Below, in pieces: positions 8,394 through 15,854 of a stretch of 64,000 nt of DNA. The first letter of the stretch is position 1, and the number at the start of each line of letters is the position of its first letter. Both the position numbers and the translations under genes were made by a program. The stretch lies in NCBI RefSeq assembly GCF_024508315.1, contig NZ_CP101987.1, positions 1,054,001-1,118,000 on the forward strand. Direction: 5' to 3'. This stretch comes from Cellulomonas xiejunii. GTDB lineage: Bacteria; Actinomycetota; Actinomycetes; Actinomycetales; Cellulomonadaceae. The notes under the pieces were generated by a model. That model ran no database searches and was not told the origin of the DNA. It saw only the letters and a program-made list of their open reading frames with translations.

Positions 8394-9836
8394 TCACGCG
8401 CTCGACGCGTCCTCGGCGCGGGCCGGCCGCGGGGCCTGGTCCGCGAGGTCGCGGTCGTCGCGTGCGGCGCTGCGACTCCCGAGGACGAGGTCGTCCAGCG
8501 CGACGACCTGGTCCGCGGCCGAGGCGACGAGCTCCGGTGCGCTCAGCGCCGTCAGTCGCGGGTCCGCCGGCGGGGGCGTCGGCAGGTCGCCGTCGACCAC
8601 GTGCAGGTCCGCGAACCGCCGGGCGCTGACCAGGACGCGTGACTCCAGCGACCCGACGGCCTGGTTGTACGCGCCTGCGGCGGCGTCGATGGACCGGCCC
8701 AGCCGGGCGAGGTGCGTGCCCATCGTCGCGAGCCGCCCGTGCAGCTCCTTGCCGAGCGTGAGCACCTGCTGCGCGTTGGCGGCCAACGCGTCCTGTCGCC
8801 ACGCGTACGCCACGGTCCGCAGCAGCGTGAGCAGCGTGACGGGCGTCGCGATGACGACGTTGCGCTCGAACGCGTACTCGATGAGCGTCGGGTCCTGGTC
8901 GGCCGCCGCGTGCAGGAACGACTCGGCGGGCACGAACATCACGACGAACTCCGGCGCGGGGGCGAACTGGTCCCAGTAGCGCTTGGAGGCGAGGTCGTCG
9001 ACGTGCTTGCGCACGTGCCGCGCGTGCGCCGCGAGCCGCTGGGCGCGCACCGTCTCGTCGTCCGTCTGCGCGGCGTCGAGGAACCCCAGGAACGCGACCT
9101 TGGCGTCGACGACGACCTGCTTGCCGCCCGCGAGGCGCACCACCATGTCCGGGCGCTGCAGCCCGTCGTCGGTGCGCACCTGCTCCTGCTCGACGAAGTC
9201 GACGTGTGCGAGCATCCCCGCGGCCTCGACGACGCGCCGCAGCTGCACCTCGCCCCACCGCCCGCGGACCTGCGACGAGCGCAGTGCCGTGACGAGCTGC
9301 GACGTCTCGCCCCGCAGCTGCTCGGACGCCGCCCGCATCGCGCGCACCTGCTCCCCGAGCGCCGCGTTGCCCTCGACGCGTGCGCGCTCCGTCTCGACCA
9401 GCTCCGAACGGACCTGGTCGAGCGTGCGGGCGAGCGGCTCGACCATCGCGCGGACCGCCTGCTCGCGCTGCGCGAGCTCGCCCACCTGCGTCTGGTGCTC
9501 GGCCGCGAGCCGCTGGTGAGCCAGGGCGAGGAACTGCTCGCTGGTCGCGGCCAGCGCCTCGTCCGCCAGCGCCCGGAACCGGTCACCGGCGCCGGCGCGC
9601 TCCGCCTCCAGCAGCGCGTGCGCGCGCGCTGCCCCGACCTCCGCGGCGCGCACGCGCTCCGAGGTCGCGCGCGTCGCCCGCGCCGAGGCCAGCGACCACG
9701 CCACGGCCGCGCCCACGACGAGCCCGGCGACGAGCGCGAGGACGACCGCGCCCGAGCCCGGTCCGGAGACGGCAGCGGTGGCAGCGGCAGTGGCGGTGGC
9801 AGTGGCAGTGGAGGTGGAGGTGGACCCGATGAGCAT
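8394..9836 (-). CDS. rmuC: DNA recombination protein RmuC
   Basis: A 480-residue protein of the RmuC family, thought to limit recombination between inverted repeats and carrying a restriction-endonuclease-like fold. An N-terminal membrane anchor (SGAVVLALVAGLVVGAAVAW, about residues 28-48) is followed by a long coiled coil (residues 50-190) and the RmuC core: GRWGEVQLRRVVEAAGM, VVVDAKVAFLGFLDA, FVVMFVPAESFL and VVIATPVTLLTLLRTVAYAW. The 20-residue N-terminus of alternating Thr, Ala and Ser comes from GGCAGT/GGCGGT-like simple repeats in the DNA. The ATG at 9836 has a CAGGGT hexamer six bases upstream, consistent with leaderless expression. It is divergent from the ABC exporter genes. Confidence 0.92.
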   Translation of the reverse strand: MLIGSTSTSTATATATAAATAAVSGPGSGAVVLALVAGLVVGAAVAWSLASARATRATSERVRAAEVGAARAHALLEAERAGAGDRFRALADEALAATSEQFLALAHQRLAAEHQTQVGELAQREQAVRAMVEPLARTLDQVRSELVETERARVEGNAALGEQVRAMRAASEQLRGETSQLVTALRSSQVRGRWGEVQLRRVVEAAGMLAHVDFVEQEQVRTDDGLQRPDMVVRLAGGKQVVVDAKVAFLGFLDAAQTDDETVRAQRLAAHARHVRKHVDDLASKRYWDQFAPAPEFVVMFVPAESFLHAAADQDPTLIEYAFERNVVIATPVTLLTLLRTVAYAWRQDALAANAQQVLTLGKELHGRLATMGTHLARLGRSIDAAAGAYNQAVGSLESRVLVSARRFADLHVVDGDLPTPPPADPRLTALSAPELVASAADQVVALDDLVLGSRSAARDDRDLADQAPRPARAEDASSA

Positions 9837-9948
9837 GGGCCCACCCTGTCAGGAGCCTCCGACAGTTGCGGCGAGGCCCGCCCGTCCCCGTCCCCGGACG
9901 GAGCGCAACCTCAGCCGCGCGACCGATACGTCAGCGCGTCGCCCGCCC

Positions 9949-9954
9949 TAGTGT
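9949..9954 (+). promoter_or_regulatory. -10 element of the ABC exporter operon (leaderless)
   Basis: TAGTGT lies six bases before the GTG at 9961. Confidence 0.6.
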
Positions 9955-9960
9955 CGGCGT

Positions 9961-10764
9961 GTGACCACGCCATCTCCCCTCCCAGGTCCCGGCGCCGTCC
10001 CCGGCTCGCCCGCGATCGCGCTGCACGGACTGTGGCGGCGCTTCGGGCAGAAGATCGCCGTCGCCGGCATCGACCTCGTCATCCCCGCCGGCTCGTTCTA
10101 CGGCCTCGTCGGCCCGAACGGCGCAGGGAAGACGACCACGCTCTCGATGGCGACGGGTCTCCTGCGCCCCGACGCGGGTACCGCGCTCGTGCACGGCGTC
10201 GACATCTGGGCCCACCCCGTGGAGGCCAAGCGCATCCTCGGGGTGCTGCCCGACGGGGTGCGGCTGTTCGACCGGCTCTCGGGCGCGCAGCTCGTGACGT
10301 ACGCGGGGCTGCTGCAGGGCCTGGACCGCGCGACCGTCGTGTCGCGCACGGGCGACCTCCTGGCGGCGCTCGGCCTCGAGGAGGCCCGCGACACGCTCGT
10401 CGTCGACTACTCCGCGGGCATGACGAAGAAGATCGCGCTCGCGTGCGCGCTCGTGCACGCGCCGCGCGTCCTGGTGCTGGACGAGCCGTTCGAGGCCGTC
10501 GACCCGGTGTCCGCGGCGAACATCCGCGAGATCCTCCACCAGTACGTCGCCGGGGGTGGCACCGTCGTCGTGTCGTCGCACGTCATGGACCTCGTGCAGC
10601 GCATGTGCGACCACGTGGCGGTCATCTCCGACGGGCACGTCCTGGCCGCCGGCAGGGTCGACGACGTGCGCGCAGGCAGCTCGCTGGAGGAGCGCTTCGT
10701 CGAGCTCGTCGGCGGTCGGATCACCGGGGAGGGCATCGCGTGGTTGCGCACCTCGTCCGACTGA
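9961..10764 (+). CDS. ABC-2 type exporter ATPase
   Basis: A 267-residue ATP-binding subunit of a two-component ABC exporter. Walker A is GPNGAGKTTT, the signature is the divergent YSAGMTKK (usual in export and drug-resistance ATPases of this class), Walker B is VLVLDEPFEAVDP and the switch histidine is in VVSSHVMDLV. The GTG start is leaderless (-10 hexamer six bases upstream). The first 20 residues are Pro/Gly-rich and variable. The membrane partner starts 25 nt before this gene ends, so translation is coupled. The substrate is unknown. Drug, lipid or bacteriocin export are all possible for this family. Confidence 0.92.
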   Translation: MTTPSPLPGPGAVPGSPAIALHGLWRRFGQKIAVAGIDLVIPAGSFYGLVGPNGAGKTTTLSMATGLLRPDAGTALVHGVDIWAHPVEAKRILGVLPDGVRLFDRLSGAQLVTYAGLLQGLDRATVVSRTGDLLAALGLEEARDTLVVDYSAGMTKKIALACALVHAPRVLVLDEPFEAVDPVSAANIREILHQYVAGGGTVVVSSHVMDLVQRMCDHVAVISDGHVLAAGRVDDVRAGSSLEERFVELVGGRITGEGIAWLRTSSD

Positions 10765-12296
10765 AGCTGACCCTGCTGCGCAACGGCCTGCGCCGCAGCG
10801 TCTGGCAGGTGATCGGCCTGATCGTCGCCGCCCTCTACGGCCTGTCGTTCGCCGCGGCCGCCGTCGCGGGCTCGGTCGCGCTGGGGTTCGTCGAGGTCGC
10901 GCTGCGCGCCGACATCCTCGTCGTCGTGGGGTCGCTCGTCGTCGCCGGCTGGTGGCTGGTCCCGCTGGTGGCCTTCGGCGTCGACGCGACGCTCGACCCG
11001 CGGCGCTTCGTCACGTTCGGCGTGACGCGCCGCGACCTGCTCGTGGGGCTGACGATCGCCGGTCTCATCGGCATCCCCGGGCTGGTGACCGCGCTGGGTG
11101 CGCTCGCCACCCCGCTGGCCTGGTGGCGCACGCCCGTGGCAGCCGTCGCGGCGCTCGTGGGGGCGGTGCTCGCCGTGCTCACCTGCACGATCGGCGCGCG
11201 AGCCACGACGACGGCGCTCGCGCCGGTGATCGGGCGGCGGCGCGTGCGTGAGGTCGTCGCCGCGCTGGCGGTCCTGCCGTTCATCTTCCTGGGCCCGATC
11301 ACGAGCGCGTTCACGGGTGCCGCGACGGGGGTCGAGGGGATCTCGGCCGCCGCGCGTGTCCTGGCGTGGACGCCGTTCGGTGCTCCCTGGGCGTTCGCAC
11401 CCGCGGTCGTCGCGGGCGAGTGGGGTGCTCTCGCGCTGCGCCTGCTGGTCGTGCTCCTGACGATCGTCCTCGCGCTGCGGGTGTGGTCCTGGGCGCTGGA
11501 CCGCACGCTGACCGACCCGGTCGGCGAGGGCGGCAGCGCTCAGTCGCGCGGGCTGGGCTGGTTCGGCCGGCTGCCGGCGACGCAGACCGGTGCGGTCGCG
11601 GCGCGCGCCGCGTCGTACTGGGTGCGCGACCCGCGGTACGCGGTCGCGGTCATCATCGTGCCGGTCCTGCCCGTCCTGCTCGCGTTCTCGAACCCGGGCA
11701 GCGCGATCGTCCTGGTGGCGGGCCCGGTCGCGGCCTTCACGGTCGGCTGGAGCATCTCGGCGGACGTGGCGTACGACGGCACGGCGTTCTGGACGCACCT
11801 CGCGGCGCCGCTGCGCGGCGCGGCCGACCGCTGGGGGCGCGTGGTCGTCGCCGGCACGATCGGGCTCGTCATGACCACGGTCATGGTCGTCGGCACGGTC
11901 TGGTACGCCGACCGGTGGGACGCGCTGCCGGCCCTGCTGGGCGCCGGCGTGGGCCTGCTGCTCATCGCGCTCGGTGGTGCGAGCGTCGTGTCGGCCGCGG
12001 TCGTGTACCCGGTGCAGCTGCCGGGGGAGAACCCGTTCGGCACCAAGCAGGGTGCGAGCGCCGCGGCGTTCACCTCGCAGTTCGCGGGTTTCGTCGCGGT
12101 GGGGACGATCGGGGCGCCGGTGGCCGTGCTCGCGCTGCTGTCGGTCGTCCGGGAGTCCGCGGCGCTGGGGTGGGCGGCCGTCGCGGTCGGCGCCGTGAGC
12201 GGTGTGCTCGCCCTGCTGGGCGGCGTCCGGCTGGGCGGCTCGATGCTCGAGCGTCGGGGCCCGGACCTGCTGCAGCGGATGCGTTCCTTCACGTGA
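10740..12296 (+). CDS. ABC exporter membrane subunit, large (about 12 helices)
   Basis: A 518-residue integral membrane protein and the partner of the preceding ATPase. I chose the GTG at 10740, in frame and overlapping the ATPase end by 25 nt; the TTG three bases further on is an alternative. Many hydrophobic stretches run along the whole length (for example LIVAALYGLSFAAAAVAGSV and VAVIIVPVLPVLLAF), consistent with roughly 12 transmembrane segments, about twice the usual ABC-2 permease. A single chain could therefore replace a permease dimer. The segment PRRFVTFGVTRRDLLVGLTIA resembles the transporter group in which the permease carries two related halves. The substrate is unknown. Confidence 0.85.
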   Translation: MVAHLVRLKLTLLRNGLRRSVWQVIGLIVAALYGLSFAAAAVAGSVALGFVEVALRADILVVVGSLVVAGWWLVPLVAFGVDATLDPRRFVTFGVTRRDLLVGLTIAGLIGIPGLVTALGALATPLAWWRTPVAAVAALVGAVLAVLTCTIGARATTTALAPVIGRRRVREVVAALAVLPFIFLGPITSAFTGAATGVEGISAAARVLAWTPFGAPWAFAPAVVAGEWGALALRLLVVLLTIVLALRVWSWALDRTLTDPVGEGGSAQSRGLGWFGRLPATQTGAVAARAASYWVRDPRYAVAVIIVPVLPVLLAFSNPGSAIVLVAGPVAAFTVGWSISADVAYDGTAFWTHLAAPLRGAADRWGRVVVAGTIGLVMTTVMVVGTVWYADRWDALPALLGAGVGLLLIALGGASVVSAAVVYPVQLPGENPFGTKQGASAAAFTSQFAGFVAVGTIGAPVAVLALLSVVRESAALGWAAVAVGAVSGVLALLGGVRLGGSMLERRGPDLLQRMRSFT

Positions 12297-12346
12297 CGCA
12301 CGACGGGTGGCGGGTCCGCGCGGTCGGTGGTCGCGAGCCGGCTGCG

Positions 12347-12352
12347 TAGACT
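12347..12352 (+). promoter_or_regulatory. -10 element of ychF (leaderless)
   Basis: TAGACT lies eight bases before the GTG at 12361. Confidence 0.6.
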
Positions 12353-12360
12353 CGACGCCC

Positions 12361-13437
12361 GTGGCTCTCACCATCGGCATCGTCGGCCTGCCCAACGTCG
12401 GCAAGTCCACCCTCTTCAACGCGCTGACGCGCGCCCAGGTCCTCGCGGCGAACTACCCGTTCGCGACGATCGAGCCGAACGTGGGCGTCGTCCCGCTGCC
12501 GGACCCGCGTCTGGGGAAGCTGGCGGAGATCTTCGGCTCCGAGCGGATCCTGCCCGCCACCGTGTCCTTCGTGGACATCGCGGGCATCGTCAAGGGCGCG
12601 AGCGAGGGCGAGGGCCTGGGCAACAAGTTCCTCGCCAACATCCGTGAGGCGGACGCGATCTGCCAGGTCACCCGCGCTTTCGCGGACCCTGACGTCGTGC
12701 ACGTCAGCGGCAAGGTCGATCCTGCGGGCGACATCGAGATCATCGCCACCGAGCTCGTCCTGGCCGACCTGCAGACCCTCGAGAACGCGATCCCGCGCCT
12801 CGAGAAGGAGGTCCGCGGCAAGAAGACGGACCCCGAGGTGCTCGACGCCGCGAAGCGCGCGTACGCGGTGCTGGAGACCGGGCAGACGCTGTTCGCCGCC
12901 GGCCTGGCCGACGACGAGCACGTACGGGCGCTGCAGCTCATGACGGCCAAGCCGTTCATCTACGTCTTCAACACCGACGACGAGGGCCTGGCCGACACCG
13001 CGATGCAGGAGCGGTTGCGGGCGCTGGTCGCGCCGGCCGACGCGATCTTCCTCGACGCCAAGTTCGAGTCCGAGCTCGCCGAGCTGGACGAGGACGAGGC
13101 CCGCGAGATGCTCGAGGCCAACGGCCAGGAGGAGTCCGGTCTGGACCAGCTCGCCCGGGTCGGCTTCCACACCCTCGGCCTGCAGACGTACCTCACGGCC
13201 GGCCCCAAGGAGTCGCGCGCCTGGACGATCCGTCAGGGATGGACCGCCCCGCAGGCCGCGGGCGTCATCCACACGGACTTCCAGAAGGGCTTCATCAAGG
13301 CGGAGGTCATCTCGTTCGACGACCTCGTCGAGGCCGGTTCGGTCGCGGCCGCCCGCGCGGCCGGCAAGGCGCGCATCGAGGGCAAGGACTACGTCATGCA
13401 CGACGGCGACGTGGTGGAGTTCCGCTTCAACGTCTAG
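12361..13437 (+). CDS. ychF: Redox-regulated ATPase YchF (Obg family)
   Basis: A 358-residue P-loop protein of the Obg/TRAFAC class that hydrolyses ATP rather than GTP and binds ribosomes. G1 is GLPNVGKST at the N-terminus, G3 is DIAGIVKGASEGEGLGNKFL, and the usual NKxD motif is replaced (YVFNTDDE), as in all YchF proteins. The C-terminal TGS domain is visible in GWTAPQAAGVIHTDFQKGFIKAEV. The length is exactly that of the family. The GTG start follows a leaderless -10 element. It is a single-gene unit followed by a hairpin. Confidence 0.96.
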   Translation: MALTIGIVGLPNVGKSTLFNALTRAQVLAANYPFATIEPNVGVVPLPDPRLGKLAEIFGSERILPATVSFVDIAGIVKGASEGEGLGNKFLANIREADAICQVTRAFADPDVVHVSGKVDPAGDIEIIATELVLADLQTLENAIPRLEKEVRGKKTDPEVLDAAKRAYAVLETGQTLFAAGLADDEHVRALQLMTAKPFIYVFNTDDEGLADTAMQERLRALVAPADAIFLDAKFESELAELDEDEAREMLEANGQEESGLDQLARVGFHTLGLQTYLTAGPKESRAWTIRQGWTAPQAAGVIHTDFQKGFIKAEVISFDDLVEAGSVAAARAAGKARIEGKDYVMHDGDVVEFRFNV

Positions 13438-13482
13438 CTCGGTCCCGACCCGTCATCCGCACGGGTACCACGCGGTGGGGTT

Positions 13483-13503
13483 CCGGCTCCTCCGCGGAGC
13501 CGG
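13483..13503 (+). terminator. Hairpin after ychF
   Basis: An 8-bp perfect stem (CCGGCTCC with GGAGCCGG) surrounds a 5-nt loop, 45 bases after the ychF stop. It has no T tract, as is usual in high-GC actinobacteria. Confidence 0.5.
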
Positions 13504-13543
13504 GCGGCGCTCCTCTGCGGTGTCTGCCTGGCGGGCAGCGCTC

Positions 13544-13549
13544 TAGGTT
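13544..13549 (+). promoter_or_regulatory. -10 element of the tyrosine phosphatase gene (leaderless)
   Basis: TAGGTT lies six bases before the GTG at 13556. Confidence 0.6.
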
Positions 13550-13555
13550 TGCCCC

Positions 13556-14299
13556 GTGCGAGCGCTGAGGGTCGAGGGTCTGGTGAACGCCCGGGATCTC
13601 GGCGGCCTGCCCCTGACGGGCGGCGGCACCACCCCGTGCGGGGTCTTCTTCCGCTCCGAGAACGTCGACGCCGTCACGGCGCGGGGGTGGGACGAGCTCC
13701 ACGACCTCGGTGTCCGCACTGTCGTCGACCTGCGGCAGGACGCCGAACGGGAGCGGGACCGGAGTCGCCGGCCCGACTGGCTGGCGACCGTCCACGTCGA
13801 CCTGGACGGGCTGGAGAACGTCGACTTCTGGCGTGGCTACGCGGACAACGGTCTGTGGGGGACGGCGGCGTACTTCCTTCCTCACCTCGCGGCGATGCCC
13901 GAGCGGGCCGGCGCGGCGCTCGCCGCCGTCGCTGACGCCGACGAGGGCGGCGTCCTCTTCCACTGCATGGCGGGACGCGACCGGACCGGCCTCGTCGCGA
14001 TGCTCCTGCTCCGCCTCGTCGGCGCGGATCCGGACGCGATCGTCGACGACTACCTCGAGACGGTGCGCAACGCCGACGCGCTCGCGCAGGCCGCGGGGCG
14101 CGCGAACGACGAGCCGCTGCGCGAGGCGATCCTGGCCCGTCGTGGGTCGTGTACCGAGGGCGCGTTCCGTGACGCTCTCGGTGGCCTGGACATCGACGCG
14201 TTCCTGGCTGCGGCGGGGTTGCCCGGCACCACTGTCCAGCGGCTGAGGACCTGGCGCGCCTCCGTCGTCCCGACGAGGTCCGGTCGACCGGCGGGATGA
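13556..14299 (+). CDS. Tyrosine-protein phosphatase, PtpB/IphP-like family
   Basis: A 247-residue soluble phosphatase. The catalytic loop HCMAGRDRTG matches HCxxGxxR, with nucleophile Cys137 and Arg143. Upstream motifs NARDLGGLPL and FFRSENVD are typical of the IphP/PtpB-like family, and VVDLRQDAERERD matches the general-acid region. Such enzymes dephosphorylate phosphotyrosine and sometimes phosphoserine or phosphoinositides. The GTG start is supported by a leaderless -10 element. It is monocistronic as far as can be seen, and the next gene is on the opposite strand. Confidence 0.9.
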   Translation: MRALRVEGLVNARDLGGLPLTGGGTTPCGVFFRSENVDAVTARGWDELHDLGVRTVVDLRQDAERERDRSRRPDWLATVHVDLDGLENVDFWRGYADNGLWGTAAYFLPHLAAMPERAGAALAAVADADEGGVLFHCMAGRDRTGLVAMLLLRLVGADPDAIVDDYLETVRNADALAQAAGRANDEPLREAILARRGSCTEGAFRDALGGLDIDAFLAAAGLPGTTVQRLRTWRASVVPTRSGRPAG

Positions 14300-14326
14300 C
14301 GTGGTCCAGTCCGCTCCACCGGGTGC

Positions 14327-14767
<441 letters not shown>

Positions 14768-14773
14768 GGGCCC

Positions 14774-14779
14774 AGTCTG
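14774..14779 (-). promoter_or_regulatory. -10 element of the arfB-like gene (leaderless type)
   Basis: The minus-strand hexamer CAGACT lies six bases before the GTG at 14767. Confidence 0.45.
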
Positions 14780-14879
14780 CCGTGGGGCCGACGGCTGACG
14801 CGTCGGGCGCACGTGCCGCGGTCAGGGCGGGTGACCAGTTCGGCGGGCACGACGCGGCGGACTGCGCCACCATGCCCGT

Positions 14880-15539
14880 ATGGCGACGACGCTCACGGGT
14901 CAGCAGATCGCGGACGCCGGCCTGGCCGGCTGGGTACATCTGAGCGACGGGCTGCGGACCCGTGTCCCGACCGGGGGGTTCGCGGCTGGTCTCGCGCTCG
15001 TCGACGCGATCGGCGCCGCCGCCGAGCAGGCGGACCACCACCCGGACATCGACCTGCGCTGGGGGCATGTCGACGTCCGGCTGTGGAGCCATGACGCGGA
15101 CGGGGTGACGCAGCGCGACGTCGAGCTCGCCGGGACCGTGTCGCGACTGGCGGGGGAGGCGGGTCTGGTCCCTGACGGGTCCGGTCTGCAGAGCGTCGAG
15201 CTCGCGCTGGACGCGCCCGACGCGGGTGCCGTCCTGCCGTTCTGGGAGGCGTTCCTCGGCTACGAGCGGCGGGCGGGCGCGCCGGACGAGGTCCGCGACC
15301 CGGCCGGCGCGCACCCGCCGGTGTGGTTCCAGGCGTCGGGCTCCGACGAGCCGCGCCAGCGGTGGCACCTGGACGTGTGGGTCGACCCGGGCCAGGTGCG
15401 TGGCCGCATCGACGCCGCCGTGGCAGCAGGGGGCCGGGTCGTCGACGACTCGCAGGCCCCCAGCTTCTGGGTGCTCGCGGACGCGGACGGCAACCGCTCG
15501 TGCCTGTGCACCTGGCAGGACCGGCAGGCCGACGGATGA
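14880..15539 (+). CDS. Pterin-4a-carbinolamine dehydratase fused to a glyoxalase-like domain
   Basis: A 219-residue two-domain protein. Residues about 1-95 resemble pterin-4a-carbinolamine dehydratase, with the catalytic histidine pair in EQADHHPDIDLRW and a later WSHDADG; that enzyme recycles the pterin cofactor after aromatic hydroxylation. Residues about 100-215 form a VOC/glyoxalase-like half (FWEAFLGYERR, WHLDVWVDPGQVRGRIDAAVAAGG, FWVLADADGNRSCLCTW). The order and spacing indicate one polypeptide, with no stop or internal start at the junction. No aromatic amino acid hydroxylase is visible in the window, so the substrate is open. The ATG has CACCAT six bases upstream, a weak leaderless match. 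Confidence 0.82.
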   Translation: MATTLTGQQIADAGLAGWVHLSDGLRTRVPTGGFAAGLALVDAIGAAAEQADHHPDIDLRWGHVDVRLWSHDADGVTQRDVELAGTVSRLAGEAGLVPDGSGLQSVELALDAPDAGAVLPFWEAFLGYERRAGAPDEVRDPAGAHPPVWFQASGSDEPRQRWHLDVWVDPGQVRGRIDAAVAAGGRVVDDSQAPSFWVLADADGNRSCLCTWQDRQADG

Positions 15540-15682
15540 GCCCCGGGCGCGGCCCCGCACGGCCGCCGTAGCAGATCGGAAGGTCGTCGCGGACGTCCAC
15601 CCGTCCCGGACCACCCGAACGTGGGATGTGTCCGGGCCGTTTCGGGGGCGTTTCCGCTCTCCGCGTCTCGTATGCTGGACGG

Positions 15683-15694
15683 TACTGACCAGTA
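15683..15694. promoter_or_regulatory. Palindrome in the peptide-importer leader region, candidate operator
   Basis: TACTG-AC-CAGTA is a perfect inverted repeat just downstream of a TATGCT hexamer (15671-15676) that could be the -10 of the binding-protein gene. It sits in the 310-nt gap 15540-15850. The rest of that gap shows only a relatively AT-rich patch (15695-15712) and the small reading frame listed next. Confidence 0.4.
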
Positions 15695-15728
15695 TCAATC
15701 ACATAACGATCGACATGGGCACGCGTCC

Positions 15729-15854
15729 ATGTCGCCAATGTCCCGGCGCTCGGGGCTACCGTGGCCCCGATTCATGCGGACGAGTGCGCCCGGGCTCCAC
15801 GTCGACTCGCGGGGCCGCGCGGCCACGTCCACCACGTCTCAGGAGGAACATTGA
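15729..15854 (+). CDS. Possible 41-residue leader ORF overlapping the binding-protein start
   Basis: An ATG at 15729 opens a 41-codon frame (Arg/Ser-rich, ending SQEEH) whose TGA stop at 15852-15854 overlaps the TTG start of the next gene (TTGA). It contains no recognisable domain, and no Shine-Dalgarno site precedes it. A frame open for this length is common by chance at such GC content, so it is listed only because the same arrangement recurs before the other importer lipoprotein genes in this window. The alternative is plain untranslated leader. Confidence 0.2.
   Translation: MSPMSRRSGLPWPRFMRTSAPGLHVDSRGRAATSTTSQEEH

Noticed and set aside
10407..12419. Minus-strand frame of 670 codons opposite the ABC exporter
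   Set aside because: Its composition (Arg, Asp, His, Gln) and lack of motifs mark it as antisense shadow of two genes with clear signatures.
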